A DNA stretch of 64,000 nucleotides from Narthecium ossifragum (Eukaryota > Streptophyta > Magnoliopsida > Dioscoreales > Nartheciaceae). Below the pieces are notes generated by a model. The model was not told where the DNA came from. It ran no database searches and was given only the letters and a program-made list of their open reading frames with translations. Shown here piece after piece: positions 32,711-45,295 of this stretch. The first letter of the stretch is position 1. Every line of letters begins with the position of its first letter. A program made the translations under genes and the position numbers. Where the stretch lies: contig OY986969.1 of assembly GCA_963920575.1 (NCBI GenBank), forward strand, positions 14,152,615 through 14,216,614, written 5' to 3'.

Positions 32711-35700
32711 TGAGTCACTAAATATTCATAATTAGAGCCCTTAATTTACCTTTGTTAGGTCTAGAGTGTTTGTATTTAATAGTTTGTTAGTTGATTTCAG
32801 GTTTAATCATGATTTGAGAAGAAATACAGGAAATTCGGCTAAAAAGATGAATTTATGTGATAAAGACTGTTTCGTCGTCTGTCAGGAAAATATTCTCTAG
32901 ATATTCTGTATAAGTCCAACTATTCTGGAAATTTATTATGTGATAGAATACTTCAAGAGCTACAATGTTCATGTTGGACGCTTTACGAGGTTCCTGATGG
33001 ATTGATTCCAGTTTCGAAGAAGATCAAGATACAGAGCTGCTTGAAAACTGGTCCGTCGATGCTCAGGAGAATATTCGCCAAATATTTCACATAATTCCGA
33101 ATATTATAAACTCTTCAGGATATGATAGAGGACTTCCTAATCTATGACTTTCGTGTTGAGCAAGTTTCCAAATTCTGGCTAGATTGGACCCAGTTACGCT
33201 TGGAATAGGTCTGCCAGAATTAAATCAGGAAATCCGAGTTGTAGTAGAAGTCCAACTTAATCCAAACCCTAATTTCGGGAGTTCTCTTATAAATAGGGTT
33301 ATTCAATCCGGGAATAATCATCTTTTTGTCAATCTTTGGAGGAGGAAGAAGAAGAAGGAGATGATGTGGATGGTGACAGCTTCCTATTCCAACCCAATGG
33401 CGTTCATCCAAAAGATGAGTTGCTAGTTATTGTACTTGGGATTATTCATGAAACCCTAGCACAGTTTTCTATCTTCTTTGGTTTGAATCTTGTATTCTTC
33501 TCAAGACATGATCCTATGAATTTGTTTTTTTATTGTTAATAGAGGTGAGGGAACAGAGTTCTTTGACGTATTTTCAGTCCTACATGATTTCTGTGATTGA
33601 TTGTAGAGATTCATAGGATGGTTTTCATGTGATTTATGGTTTGCTAGTGAGATAGGCTATGCTAAGCTAGGATAGGTTGTGCCAACGTCATTAGGAGTAG
33701 TATAACTTAAAGTAATCGTAGGACCGAAGACAATCTATGCCAAGAAAGATAGGTTATGCCGTTAGAAACATAAATCTTATTTTAGGGATTCATGTGAGCT
33801 TGTAGCCATATGATCCATAATGTTCAGAGAAGAGAACAAGAGGATAACTAGAGAAGAGTGAAGGCGAAACTAGGGTGGATTGAGTAATTCCTAAGTCACT
33901 TATCCATTGATTCAAATTGATCAACCTTTTATTTCTTTTCTTTATTAGTTAGATAACTCTTGTCGTGCCCCGACCCGCAGACCCCAGACCGGGCCGGGAC
34001 ACGAGGGGGAAGAACCTACAACTACTAGCCTCAACTGGCGGAAAGAGTTGAGACTAATGCACAGCTGGCGGAAAACAGCTGACAACAGCACAAGGCGGAA
34101 GCAAACTCAACAACATCTATTAACATCTATTACAATACAGGTATAATAGAGTTAAACAAGAGTTCTAGTACAACAAGGTTTTACAAGGGATCAACAACAG
34201 TCCCCAAAAAGAAGCTACAACACCCACCGGGGTCTCCACAAAAGCACAAATGAAACCATCCTGACCCTCAGACATGGTCAGGAGCTGGCGCGCCACCACG
34301 AGACAGCCGACGGGGAAGCACCTGAGAGGAGCTGGGACCCGCACCTGCAAACAACACAGTCCAGGTAGGAATGAGCAACAGCTCAGCAGGGTCCTACTCT
34401 ACCACTCTCGCTAAGAAGGCAAACCCAACGAACCAACTCTGAAGCCAAGTACTGAGGCTTGCCAAGGATCCCATAAATCCCGTCAATAACCTGAAGAACT
34501 CCTGTCCCAAGTACGCCCCTCCGACAACCACTGCTCAGAGGTGGACGACTCCGACAATCCCTGACACAGGGTGGACATGACGGTACTGGTAGGACACCCT
34601 TCTCCAAGCGGGATCTTCACACTTGGCGGAACGACCGTGGTTAAGACTATCATCTCTCAGTACTCCAAGCGGCAGAGCCAACACGACCCCTAACCCCCAA
34701 CCAAAGACTAAGCCTAGCCAGGGAGTCCATCGATCCCATCGATGTTTCCCTCCCCAAGGTTTCCTGTCCAATGTACGTCCCTCCGATAGCCACTGCTCGA
34801 GGACTGGACTACCTCCGACGGTCCTTGACACAGGGTGGGCCAGACGATACCTGTAGGACACCCTTACCGGGTAACGGCATTCAGCACTTAGCCTTAGATC
34901 ACTGGAGTCCACGGGTCAACCCCACCCAGTCTAACCTAGCATGTCTAATGCACAGGAAGCAAGGCAGGATATGAATAAAGCAGTAACAGGCAACACAACA
35001 AAGGCACACCTTCGGCCCATTTATTCTAAGCACTTCCGAGGGTCATGACTCCTTCGGTTCACCACAAAGCGGTAAAAGGGCATAACCCATGGCCCACTTG
35101 TACTAAGCATTCCCGAGGGTTCATTACTCCCTCGGTTAACCACAAAACAGTGAACAATAAGCATGATGAACAACGTAGTAAGCCCCTAGGGCAGAACCGT
35201 CGAAAACCACTTACATGCGAAGCCCCGCGGGCAAAACCCTTGAAAACCCTCTCTGCTACTGAAGGATCAATCCTTTCAGAAGGAAGGATCGATCACCTAA
35301 GTAACAGTGAGCTTCCCTCACTGTCGGGACAAAAGAGATCGATCCTTCCTCCCAGGAAGATCGATCTTTCTCGAGACAGAGGGCGCCCTTCTAGTCGCAC
35401 CAAGGAAGATCGATCCTTCCTCCCAGGAAGATCGATCTTTCTTGGGACGAAGGGTAACCATGCTAAACCCCAGGACCCAGGATCGATCCTCTCCCATAAG
35501 AAGATCGATCCTTCGCCGGGCGCAGCAAGCCAACACAGAGGGACCGATCCTTCCTCCCTGGAGGATCGATCCTGATGGGTTCCGGCGTACTTCCGGCTGG
35601 GAAAACCGCCGGAAGATACAACCAAACCTCACCAAACCTGGTGGGCTGGTAGATCTAAGAACCCCGAAGCTACTCATGGCTTCAAAACCAGAAAACATCA

Positions 35701-36559
35701 ACTCTACAAGGAGATCTAAGCAAAACAAAACCCGGATTTCAAAACCCTTCAAAAATAGCCGGAGTCTTTGAGTGAGAACCCTACCTCCACAAAGCTGCTT
35801 TGATCCACCTAGCCTAAGATCTTCTTCACGTCGTCACAGTTCCAACGAGCCTTCAAGCTCCGAGAACGGTGGCCGGAGGAGGGAGAACGGAGGAGGAAAA
35901 GGGGATGCCGGTACAGGGGAAGAAGAACAGAGCCGGGAGAGGAAGAGGGAAGAAGAGAAAGAAAGGAAGGAGGAGGGGAAGGGATAAGGCCGGGGAAAGC
36001 CGGCGAAGGCGAGGGAAAGGCGAAGGAAGGGAGCAAAAGTCTCCCCTCCCCTGACAGGGGAAGCGACGGCCACCGTCGTGGCCGTCCTTCGAACTCCATC
36101 GCCAACGACTTCCAGGGCAGGTAGGATCGATCCTCCTCGACCAAAGGATCGATCCTCTCTGCCCAGAAGGGCCAACTTGGGCTGGAAAACGGGCCCAAGC
36201 CCAGAACTCCCGAACCTGGTTCCACCTAACCTTTCTAACAAACACAAGCACCAAACAAGGTCTGTGTGTGCACACCCAGTGTGAAACGACCGCCAAGGCG
36301 CAATTTCCAAAATTGCCTTTGGGGTCACAACAAGCCAAAAGGAAAAAGAGGGTCAGGTCCTCACAACTCTATTCTATCTTTGATTCTTTTCTTTAGTTTT
36401 AGGGTTTTGAGAATTGATTTCAGTTTCCATCGTTTTCCCTGTGGATCGACTCTCGACTTCACTGCTATTCTACCTAGTAGTGTAGTTAATGAATAAGGAT
36501 TATAAATTTAATATTTGATTGAGTTTGCAACGTTTTAACGACACGTTTGTAAGCGATCA
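32711..36559 (+). repeat. Ath2 3' LTR, interrupted by solo LTR Tek3
   Basis: Starts TGAGTCACTAAATATTC; pieces 32711-33960 and 36371-36559 total 1439 bp, against 1447 bp for the 5' copy. It ends gtaagcgatca. Confidence 0.9.
33961..36365 (-). mobile_element. Solo Tekay-like LTR Tek3 in the Ath2 3' LTR (2405 bp)
   Basis: Plus-strand ends TGTCGTGCCCCGACC and GGTCCTCACA; on the minus strand it starts TGTGAGGACCTG like Tek1. Exact ACTCT duplication (33956-33960 and 36366-36370). It has no internal region. 35265-35575 and 36123-36160 carry GATCGATC pairs. The many overlapping frames here (for example 35045-36330) are low-complexity shadows. Confidence 0.9.
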
Positions 36560-36567
36560 GTTATTGA

Positions 36568-37185
36568 ATTAATGTTTTAATCAATTTATATTCCTTGTTC
36601 CATTCTTTATTATAATTGTGATCTTCATGCTTTTACTTGGTCACTAGAAGTACTGTGGATTGTTTTATGCGAGATTAGGCGATGGTTCATTCTCTATTTT
36701 TGCACGATCTATGAATGCATGAGTTTATGTGAATGCCGGGTTCAAGCTAAGACAACTGTTGGTTCATAATTGTTCTTCAGAGCTTAATGGCTTCTTGATT
36801 AACACTTAGTTATGGGTTCATTAGCTAGGGTTAATTGAGGGTACTTGGTGAAGACCACGATCGAACGGATCATCGTACCGAAAGAACGAACCCTTGGAAT
36901 TAAATTGAGATTTTGTTGATTCAATGCATAGAATGAGGATGTTATGGTGAAATCCGAACATTAGTATTCATCCATTATATTTCTATTGCTTTCTTATTTC
37001 GTTATTAAGTCTTCTATTCTCAATACTTCATATTTCTTCCTTTACCTTCCTTATTTTCTTTCTTCTATGTTCTTTAGTGATTTATTCTAATAATTTCTAC
37101 AAATCTTTGTGGGTATGATACTCATCTTGCTGCTATACTGACCACATCGATTCGTATACTTGCGAGATATAAAATTTATTCATCA
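36568..37185 (+). repeat. Ath1 5' LTR, second part
   Basis: Continues attaatgttttaatcaattt..., matching 44675-45295, and ends AAATTTATTCATCA. Confidence 0.9.
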
Positions 37186-37187
37186 AG

Positions 37188-37210
37188 TTTTTTGCGCCGT
37201 TGCAAGGGAT
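37188..37210 (+). other. Ath1 primer-binding site, diverged tRNA-Asp type
   Basis: TTTTGCGCCGTTGCAAGGGA compared with the standard TTTGGCGCCGTTGCCGGGGA: one G lost and CC changed to AA, as seen in old copies or a primer variant. Confidence 0.75.
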
Positions 37211-37234
37211 TTGATTAGAGTTTATTAGTAGTGA

Positions 37235-38467
37235 ATGCAAGGTCGCCGATCATGGACAGAAAAGTTGTTGCCCATGAACGATAATGTAGATCAAATTGAG
37301 AGTAAGAAGGGATCTAACAAAGACAGTTTCTCCACATCCAATCTAGGAGTTCAAGAAGAAGAACAAGAGGAGATGGAGCTTAATAACAATGCACGTCCTT
37401 TGGAGGAGTACGCGAGGCCAACTATTTCTACCTCACCTTCATGCATCGCGTTACCCGCAGAGGCTAGGAATTATGAACTTAAAAATCTACATTTTTCTAT
37501 GCTTCATGAATTTCATGGTTTACCTTCTGAAGATGCACTGACTTTTGTGAAATATTATTATACTACTATTCAGACTTTTCCTCTATGTAACATTACTGAA
37601 GATCAACAGAGGATGCGATGTTTTCCTTATATCCTGATGGATAAAGCTAAGAGATGGCTGATCTCATTGCCTCCAGGATCACTCACTAATTGGGATTTAA
37701 TTTATAACAAGTTTGTGAGCAAATTTTATTCCCATGCCATTACTACCAACTTGAGGAGGCAAATTTCAAATTTTCAGCAAGCTGATGGAGAACCATTCCA
37801 TAAAGCATGGGATAGATTTAAAATGCTTTTGTTGCAATGTCCCCATCATAACTACTCTTTAGAAAATCAGATGCAATATTTTTATGATGGACTAAATCTT
37901 TCTTGTCAGACTACGACAGATAATGCTGCAGGTGGAGCGATGTTCAAAAAGACACCACCAGAGGCATATGAAATTTATGAGATGTTAGGATCCAACTCGC
38001 AGCAGAGAGACACAAGGAATAAGGCGAGAGGTATCAATGAGCTTAACCAGAATGATGACATGGCAAGGCAGATTGCAGCACTCAACAAGAAGATGGACGC
38101 GATGATGTCCACACAAGCAAAACCGGTTGAGGTTTGTTCAATTTGCAATATTATTGATCATAAGTTTGATTCATATCCTTCTGGTAGTGAATTTCCTGAA
38201 TATGTGGAAGAACAAGCTAGTTTGATGAATGCTTATAACCTGAGACCTAGATTTGATCCGTATGCAAATACTTACAATCCTGGTTGGAGGGAGCATCGGA
38301 ATTTTTCATGGAAAAATACTGCTAATGCTAGTATGCCTTCTGGTAATCAGTCTAACCCACCTGTTAAGTCGTCTTTGGAAGCGATTATGTTAGCTTTTAT
38401 GCAGAAAATAGGCTCAAAGATGGAACGACAGGATTCGACAATTATTCAACATGAAGCAAAACATTGA
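37235..38467 (+). pseudogene. Ath1 gag
   Basis: A 410-codon frame from MQGRRSWTEKLLPMNDN. The retrotransposon capsid region covers residues about 90-260: FHGLPSEDALTFVKYYYT, RCFPYILMDKAKRWLISLP, then FHKAWDRFKMLLLQCPHH and YFYDGLN.. with DNAAGGAMF. The zinc-knuckle-like CSICNIIDHKFDSYPS has lost its last cysteine. The linker YNPGWREHRNFSWKN is the Athila signature. It stops at 38467 where the intact relative Ath3 continues into protease; the rest of pol follows in other frames, so it is broken. It is clearly related to, but well diverged from, Ath3 gag. Confidence 0.85.
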
Positions 38468-41400
38468 AGAATGCGGCAAGATCCATTGGAAAGTTAGAAG
38501 TTCAAGCATGACAGCTTGCAGATGTTGTACGAGCCCATGTTCTAGGCAAATTTCCAAGCCACCCTGAGCAAGCGAAAACAATTACAGTTCTTAGTTCAGG
38601 TAAGATTATTGATAATAAGATCAATGATGAAGTTACTGATGAGTGTAGTGATGATAAAATTGAGGAAGTCGAGAGGGAGGAGCGCTCGGAAAGGCCACCG
38701 AAGGCCATATCTGCTTTGGAGAATGAAAAGAGAGGAATTTTAGATCCTGAGGTTTATGACAGCAATCCTCCACCATATGTGTTACCAGTTCCTTTTCCAG
38801 GGCGCTTGAAGAAAGCCAAAATTGATAAATCAAATTCTGAAATTTATGATATTTTATCTAAAGTTAACGTGAACTTGCCATTGCTTGATATGATTAGGAA
38901 CATGCCCGCCTTTCGAAAGTTCTTCAAGGAATTAAGTACGTATAAGCGTAAGTATGAGCCACATGAAAAGGTAATGGTTTCAGAGACGATAAGCGCAGTA
39001 CTACAAAGGAAGCTTCTACCCAAGCTTAAGGATCCAGAGAGTTTTAACATTAGTATTACAGTTGGTGATACAAAAATAGGTGAGGCAATGTTTGATTTAG
39101 GAGCCAGTATTAATTTGATGCCTTACTATGTTTATCTTTAGTTAGGTGTGGGTGAATTAAAATCTACTACGATGTCTCTACAACTTGCAGATCGTTCAAT
39201 TAAATATCCATTAGGCATTGTAGAAGACATCTTAGTACAAGTTGATAAATTAATTATCCTTGCTGATTTTGTGATATTGGATATGGATGATGCACCATTG
39301 CATGATAGAAACTGATTTTTCTTGGACATCCATTTATGGCTACAACAAAGACTATAATTAATGTGCATGATGACAAGCTAAGCAAGACAGTCTTAGGTGA
39401 AACGATTGAATTTAAAGTGTTTGATTCTATGTCATATCCCTCAAATTATTTTGATTGTTTCTCAATAGATGTATTAGATTCAATGGTGCTTTCTAATTTC
39501 AGACAGGAGCAAGTTAAGACATGCTAGACACCTCTCATTTTAAAATGGTTTCATCAATAGTATCTCGGTTAGACATGCTAGACACCTCTCATTTTAAAAT
39601 GGTTTCATCAATAGTATCTCCACCTAAGCTTGAGTTAAAACCTCTTCCTTTTAATCTGAAATATGCATATCTTGGTGAGAATGAAACCCTACCTGTGATT
39701 ATTGCTTATGACATTACTCCATTGGAAGAGGAAAAATTATTGAGAGTTCTTAGGTAGCAAAAAACTGCAATAGGCTGGACAATTGCAGATATTAAAGGAG
39801 TGAGTCATACTATGTGCATGCATCGTATTATATTGGAAGAGGACGCCAAGCCTATAAGTGACACCCAGTGTCACCTTAATCCAAATATGAAGGAAGTTGT
39901 TCAAGCAGAGGTTCTTAAATTTGATGTTGGTGTTATATATCCTATTTCTGACAGCAATTGGGTAAGTTCAGTTAATGTAGTTCCTAAGAAATCAGGAATA
40001 ACAGTTGTAAAGAATGAGAACAATGAGCTTATACCTACGAGGATGACAACTGAATGGCGTGTCTGCATTGATTATCGCAAGCTTAATGCATTGACTAAAA
40101 CGGACCACTTTCCCTTACATTTTATTGATCAAATACTTGAACGTTTAGCTGGCCACACATTTTATTATTTTCTTGATGGATTTTCAGGTTATAATCAAAT
40201 AGCCATCGCCCCTGAGGACCAAGAGAAGACAACATTCACCTTCCCCTTTGGAACATTTGCATATAGACGGATGCCATTTGGATTATGTAACGCACCCACT
40301 ACTTTTCAAAGATGTATGATATCGATTTTTTCCGACATGATAGAAATGTTGGTCGAGGTATTTATGGATGATTTTTCTGTCTTTGAAAATTCTTTTGATA
40401 ATTTCCTTGAACATCTAACATTGGTGCTTAAGAGATGTGAGGAGACTAATTTGACATTGAGCTGGGAGAAGAGTCACTTCATGGTAAGGCATGGTATTGT
40501 TTTGGGACATGCTATCTATAGTAAAGGTATTGAAATTGACAGGGCAAAAATAGATTTGATTAAAAAATTGTCGCCCCTACTTCTGTAAAGAGTGTGCGAC
40601 GTTTTTTGGGCCATGCATGATTTTATCGCAGATTCATTAGAGATTTTTCTAAGATTACACGACCTCTATGTGATTTATTGGCCAAGGATGCTGAGTTTAA
40701 GTTTAGTAAAGCCTGTCTTGATGCTTTCAATGCTTTAAAAGAGAAATTGATTACTGCACCTATTATTATGCCTCCTGATTGGTCGTTGCCCTTTGAGATA
40801 ATGTGTGATGCGTCTGATTATGCTATAGGGGTTGTGCTATGACAAAGGGTAAATAAGGTTTCTCATGTTATTTATTATGCAAGTCGTACCCTCAATAATG
40901 CTCAAATCAATTATTCAACCCCTGAGAAAGAATTACTTGCTATTGTTTTTGCATTAGAGAAATTTCGCTCTTATTTGATTGTATCTAAAGTTATTATTTA
41001 TTCAGATCATACAACATTAAAATATCTACTTACCAAAAAGGATACCAAAACAAGGTTAATAAGGTGGATCCTGCTGCTGTAAGAGTTTGATTTGGAAATA
41101 AGGGACAAGAAAGGGAGCGACAATGTAGTGGCATATCACTTGTCACGATTGGAGCACATGGGCGGCCCTAAGGATGTACAACCCATTCAAGAATGTTTTC
41201 CCGATGAACAACTATTTTCTGTGAATGGTAAAGAGCCCCGGTATGCATATATTGTTAACTATTTAGCTAGTTTTGTTCTGTGTGCTGATTTAACTTCACA
41301 AGAAAAGAAATGATTTTTGTCTACAGTTAGATATTACTTTTGGGATGACCCTTATTTATTTAAACACTGTCCTGATCAAATAATAAGGCGTTGTGTTCCA

Positions 41401-42519
41401 GAATATGAGCATAATGAAATATTAAAATTTCGTCATGAATTAACTTGTGGAGAACACTTTGGAGGTAAAAAAACTGCTTTTAAAGTTCTTCAATCTGGTT
41501 TCTTCTGGCCTACCTTATTCAAAGATGAGTTTAATTTTGTTGCTAAGTGTGACAGATGTCAAAGATCTGGGAACATAAGCAAAAGGAATGAGATGGCTCT
41601 TACAAATAATCTAGTGGTGGAATTGTTCGATGCTTGGGGCATAGACTTTATGGGACCGTTTCCTCTATCATATGGGTATACTTATATTCTTGTTGCAGTG
41701 GATTACGTATCTTAGTGGATTGAAGCAATTGCAACCAGGAACAATAATAGCAAGACCGTGGTGAGTTTCTTGAAAGATATGATTTTTACAAGGTTTGAAA
41801 CACCTCGAGCGATTATAAGTGATGGAGGGACACACTTTTGCAATAAAGCATTTGATTCCTTGTTAAAGAAGTACAACATCACCCATTGGGTAGCAACCCC
41901 GTACCACCCTCAAACATCGAGACAAATTGAGGTGATCAATAGGCAAATTAAGACGATCTTGAAGCGAGTTGTAGGCACTAGAAGGAAGGATTGAGCGGCG
42001 AAATTGAATGATGTTCTTTGCGCTTATGGCACTGCATATAAGACTCCTATTGGTATGAGCCCTTACTGAATTGTGTTTGGCAAAGCATGCCACCTACCAG
42101 TTGAATTGGAGTATAGGGCCTATTGGGCGATAAAGCAGCTGAATTTTGATATGAGGGAAGCTTGGGACAGGAGGAAGATGCAATTGAACGAATTGGATGA
42201 GTTGCGGAATGAAGCGTACGAGAACGCTAAAATCTACAAAGAAAGGACCAAGCTCTATCACGACAAAGCAATACAACGGAAGGAGTTCACTCCAGGTATG
42301 AAAATTTTACTTTATAACTCACGAATGAAATTCTTTCCCGGTAAATTAATGTCAAGATGGACGGGCCCTTTCAGAGTGACACAAGTATCTCCTCATGGTG
42401 CTGTTGAAATTGAGAATGAAAGGAATGGGAGCAAATTCAAAGTCAATGGGCACCGTTTGAAATTATATTTGGAAGGATATTCAAAAGTGGTGGACACAGT
42501 GAATTTTGTTGAACCTTAA
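38468..42519 (+). pseudogene. Ath1 protease-RT-RNase H-integrase, multiply broken
   Basis: Protease DLGASINLMPYY at about 39095. An in-frame 54-bp duplication (MLDTSHFKMVSSIVS twice) lies at 39518-39621. RT 39800-40588 has WRVCIDYRKLNALTKTDHFP, MPFGLCNAPTTFQRCM and catalytic EVFMDDFSVF. A frameshift at about 40587 precedes RNase H ([14 protein letters not shown]). Integrase 41317-42519 has [31 protein letters not shown] and a changed third motif (SRQIEVINRQI). The C-terminus ends [15 protein letters not shown]. Several stops (for example about 40618, 40842, 41080, 41713, 41992) and at least two frame changes make it non-functional. Confidence 0.9.
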
Positions 42520-43693
42520 GGTTTTGCAGTACGTCTTGCCTAGACGTTAAATAAAGTGCTGGGTGGGAGGCAACCCTCCAAGGTAATCTATTTTTAAGTT
42601 TCGGTTTTCAGTTTTTAGTTTTATGTTTCTCTTTTGTTTTTCTTTTAGGTTTTCAACCACCCTGATGATCCTTGAGGAGATGTTCGCTTACTCTATCAGG
42701 TGGTCTCTTTCCTATTTAAACTATCTTGTATCTCCTTTGCATGGAATTTTTTTTAACCACCTCCTACATATGTTATTGCTTCGGATGCACACATTGAGGA
42801 TAATGTTCATTTCAGATTGGGGGGTGTAGACATTCATGACCCTATTCATACTACCTTGTGGGTTTAATAGTGTTAAATTGTACATGAGTTGAAATGTTTA
42901 TGCTTGTTATACATGTTGCTTTCACATGGATTGACCTATACATTGATTGCATGCGTGATACCCTGAAGGTAGAACATCATGTGATTCACACACGAACACT
43001 TAATGTGCGGTGACAATTATACTCACCAGAGGAATGAGAATGCTATTGTATTCTGGACCATAATTTCAACTTTAGCTAGTATGTTGAGTATTGTATGCAG
43101 ACAAAAAAGAAAAAAAAATTCTGGAGCTTGATCAAGCTGTGCCTAAACAACTATTAGGTGATCTACTGAGTAACCGGGTGTTCTTGTCTCAAGAAACGGG
43201 GAGCTTGCATAAAAAGGTAGAACTATTGATAGCTAAAAAAAACTATTATGTGTTTTGCTAAGTAACCGGGTCTCTGCGCCTCAAGAAGCGGAGAGTGCTC
43301 GCGTAAAAATGCAAAGTGTCTGATAGTTCAAAAAGAAAAGAAAAGAAAAGAAAAGGCACGTTGTAGTTTAAATGCCAGGGTTGGATGATTGGTCTGGAAG
43401 ATAGTGGTGTGTTTAGACTAATGGTGGGTAGAAGTTGGTTCTGTATGTACTCTTTATTTGTCACGTCACATGTGTTCGTCTGGATGGTGATTAGCACGTT
43501 TGAAGTGTAGAAGTTAATTTCATGTGTTAGTAGCATGTGTATGAGGATAGGAAGTTTTCGTACTTTGTGCTATATAGAACACGATTGACCTGGTATGGTA
43601 GAACCCTTATTATGCATGTCTACAACCTTGGACCATTAGTGTGCTTAATTATAATTTTATGCGCTTAAAATTGCTAGAGACTAGCAATAAGCT
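42520..43693 (+). other. Ath1 3' untranslated region
   Basis: It starts with cgtctt..taaataaagtgctgg then gtgggaggcaaccc. An internal purine tract agattggggggtg lies at 42815-42828. Two copies of the agtaaccgggt...gcgtaaaaa motif lie at 43168-43217 and 43261-43310. A 68-codon frame at 42623-42829 has a counterpart in Ath5 but is probably untranslated. Confidence 0.6.
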
Positions 43694-43705
43694 GGTTGGG
43701 GGGTG
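43694..43705 (+). other. Ath1 polypurine tract
   Basis: ggttggggggtg directly precedes the 3' LTR start TGATGAG. Confidence 0.85.
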
Positions 43706-45295
43706 TGATGAGTGCATAAAAGTGCAATCTGAATAACCTTATAACTAGTTTAATTACTGGATTTTTCATCCTTAATTAGACTCTTTAGTACTGTTTTTAT
43801 ACTTATATGTTGCTTCACAAAGTTATTTGGAATATGCAGGAAAGTAGAGCTAAAGAAGCAAAAATATGTCATATTCAACATCAAATCTGTACCTGCTCAG
43901 AACGAACCAGATAATCATCTATACATGGTTGGAAAGCTCTTGAAGTCTAGTTTCCGGAGAATTTTACGGTTCGTGATTTGGAGTTTCTTAGAGGAAGATA
44001 TGCTATTTTTAGTACGATAGGTGCAAACAAAGCAGTTACGGAAGAAGGAGATTGGTCTGATTCTCAAAGGATCGATCTCCACCCGAAGAAGAGATCGATA
44101 TTCTAAGTGCATTTAATCCTGATAGAGAGCACCACTTGAAAGGATCGATCGTCTCACTCGAAGTGATCGATCATTTAAGTGAATTTTTACATGACACAGA
44201 GCACGAATTGCAATGATCGATCATCTCACTAGAAATGATCGATCATCTACGGGACGAGACCAACGAGACAAAAGAAGATCGATCTTTATCCCAAAGAAGA
44301 TCGATCTTAGTCGGGGCGAAGCAGGTTACGAAAATTGAGAAAGGAAAGAAGATCGATTTTTATCCTTAAAAAGATCAATCTCTTATCGGACGACCTGAAA
44401 ACGAACAGACCAAATTTAATCCAAAGGCTGAAATAAAAGCTAGGGTTTCTTACCAATATTTAAGGAAGTCATCCAAGACATAGAAAGGGGGGTCTACCAG
44501 CACTATTGGAGGAGTTTTGAAGGCCAAAAAGAGAGGAGAAGACTGCACGAAGATCTAGGGTTTTTTTCTTTCTTATCTTTCTTATGAATATATTGGTTGT
44601 TTTTATGATGAACATGAGTGGCTAATCCGTTTGCTAAGGAACCGATGTAGCCCTAACTGAATCATTCTATGTTATTGAATTAATGTTTTAATCAATTTAT
44701 ATTCCTTGTTGCATTCATTATTATAATTGTGATCTTCATGCTTTTACTTGTTCACTAGAAGTACTGTAGATTGTTTTATGCGAGATTAGGCGATGGTTCA
44801 TTCCCAATTTTTGCACGATCTATGAATGCATGAGTTTATGTCAAGGCCGGATTCAAGCTAAGACAACTCTTGGTTCATAATTGTTCTTCAGAGCTTAATG
44901 GGTTCTTTATTAATACTTAGTTATGGGTTCATTAGCAAGGGTTAATTGAGGGTACTTGGTGAAGACCGTGATCGAACGGATCATCATACCGGAAGAACGA
45001 GCCCTTGGAATTAAATTGAGATTTTTTTGATTCAATGCATAGAATGAGGATGTTATGGTGAAATCGGAACCTTAGTATTCATCCATTATATTTCTATTGC
45101 TTTCTTATTTCGTTATTATGTCTTCTATTCTCAATACTTCATATTTCTTCCTTTACCTTCCTTATTTTCTTTGTTCTATGTTCTTTAGTGTTTACTCTAA
45201 TAATCTCTACAAATCTTTGTGGGTACGATACTCGTCTTGCTGCTATACTGATCACACCGATTCGTATACTTGCGAGATATAGAATTTATTTACCA
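43706..45295 (+). repeat. Ath1 3' LTR (1590 bp)
   Basis: TGATGAGTGCATAAAAGTGC ... TTTACCA. It is uninterrupted and shows the original target of Ath2 (tatgttattgaattaatg at about 44671). GATCGATC-type pairs lie at 44065-44390. Confidence 0.9.

Larger units (their letters stand above)
19146..36559 (+). mobile_element. Ath2: Athila-like, apparently non-autonomous element, split by Ath3 and Tek3
   Basis: 5' LTR 19146-20592, tRNA-Asp-type primer-binding site, one ORF (28842-30047), a 2.6-kb 3' region, polypurine tract at 32695-32707, and 3' LTR 32711-36559 with Tek3 inside. The LTRs are close to each other by eye, so this is a fairly young insertion. It is flanked by GTTATTGA (19138-19145 and 36560-36567), or ATTGA if the LTR is taken to end three bases later. 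No RT, RNase H or integrase on this strand belongs to it. Confidence 0.8.
18173..45295 (+). mobile_element. Athila-like gypsy retrotransposon Ath1, interrupted in its 5' LTR by Ath2
   Basis: 5' LTR 18173-19145 plus 36568-37185; primer-binding site; gag and pol 37235-42519; long 3' region; polypurine tract; 3' LTR 43706-45295. Flanked by GGGTG (18168-18172 and 45296-45300). The two LTRs differ at many positions, more than the Ath2 LTR pair, as expected for an older element hosting a younger one. Confidence 0.9.

Noticed and set aside
35045..36338. Several frames of 70-176 codons on both strands
   Set aside because: They lie within solo LTR Tek3 and are built from GATCGATC and GGAAGA low-complexity sequence.
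33960..36370. Tek3 as a full element
   Set aside because: Termini, size and ACTCT duplication fit a single LTR; there is no primer-binding site or coding region.
42623..42829. 68-codon frame after Ath1 integrase with a 72-codon counterpart in Ath5 (63170-63388)
   Set aside because: The similarity is at nucleotide level in a known 3' untranslated stretch (gaggataatgt..ttggggggtg). There is no sign of codon-level constraint and the frames are not in a translated context.
43125..43240. Conserved frame ILELDQAVPKQLLGDLLS in the Ath1 3' UTR, similar in Ath5 (ILELEQAVPKRLLRDLLS)
   Set aside because: Most differences between the two copies change the amino acid and there is no start codon context, so RNA-level conservation is the better explanation.
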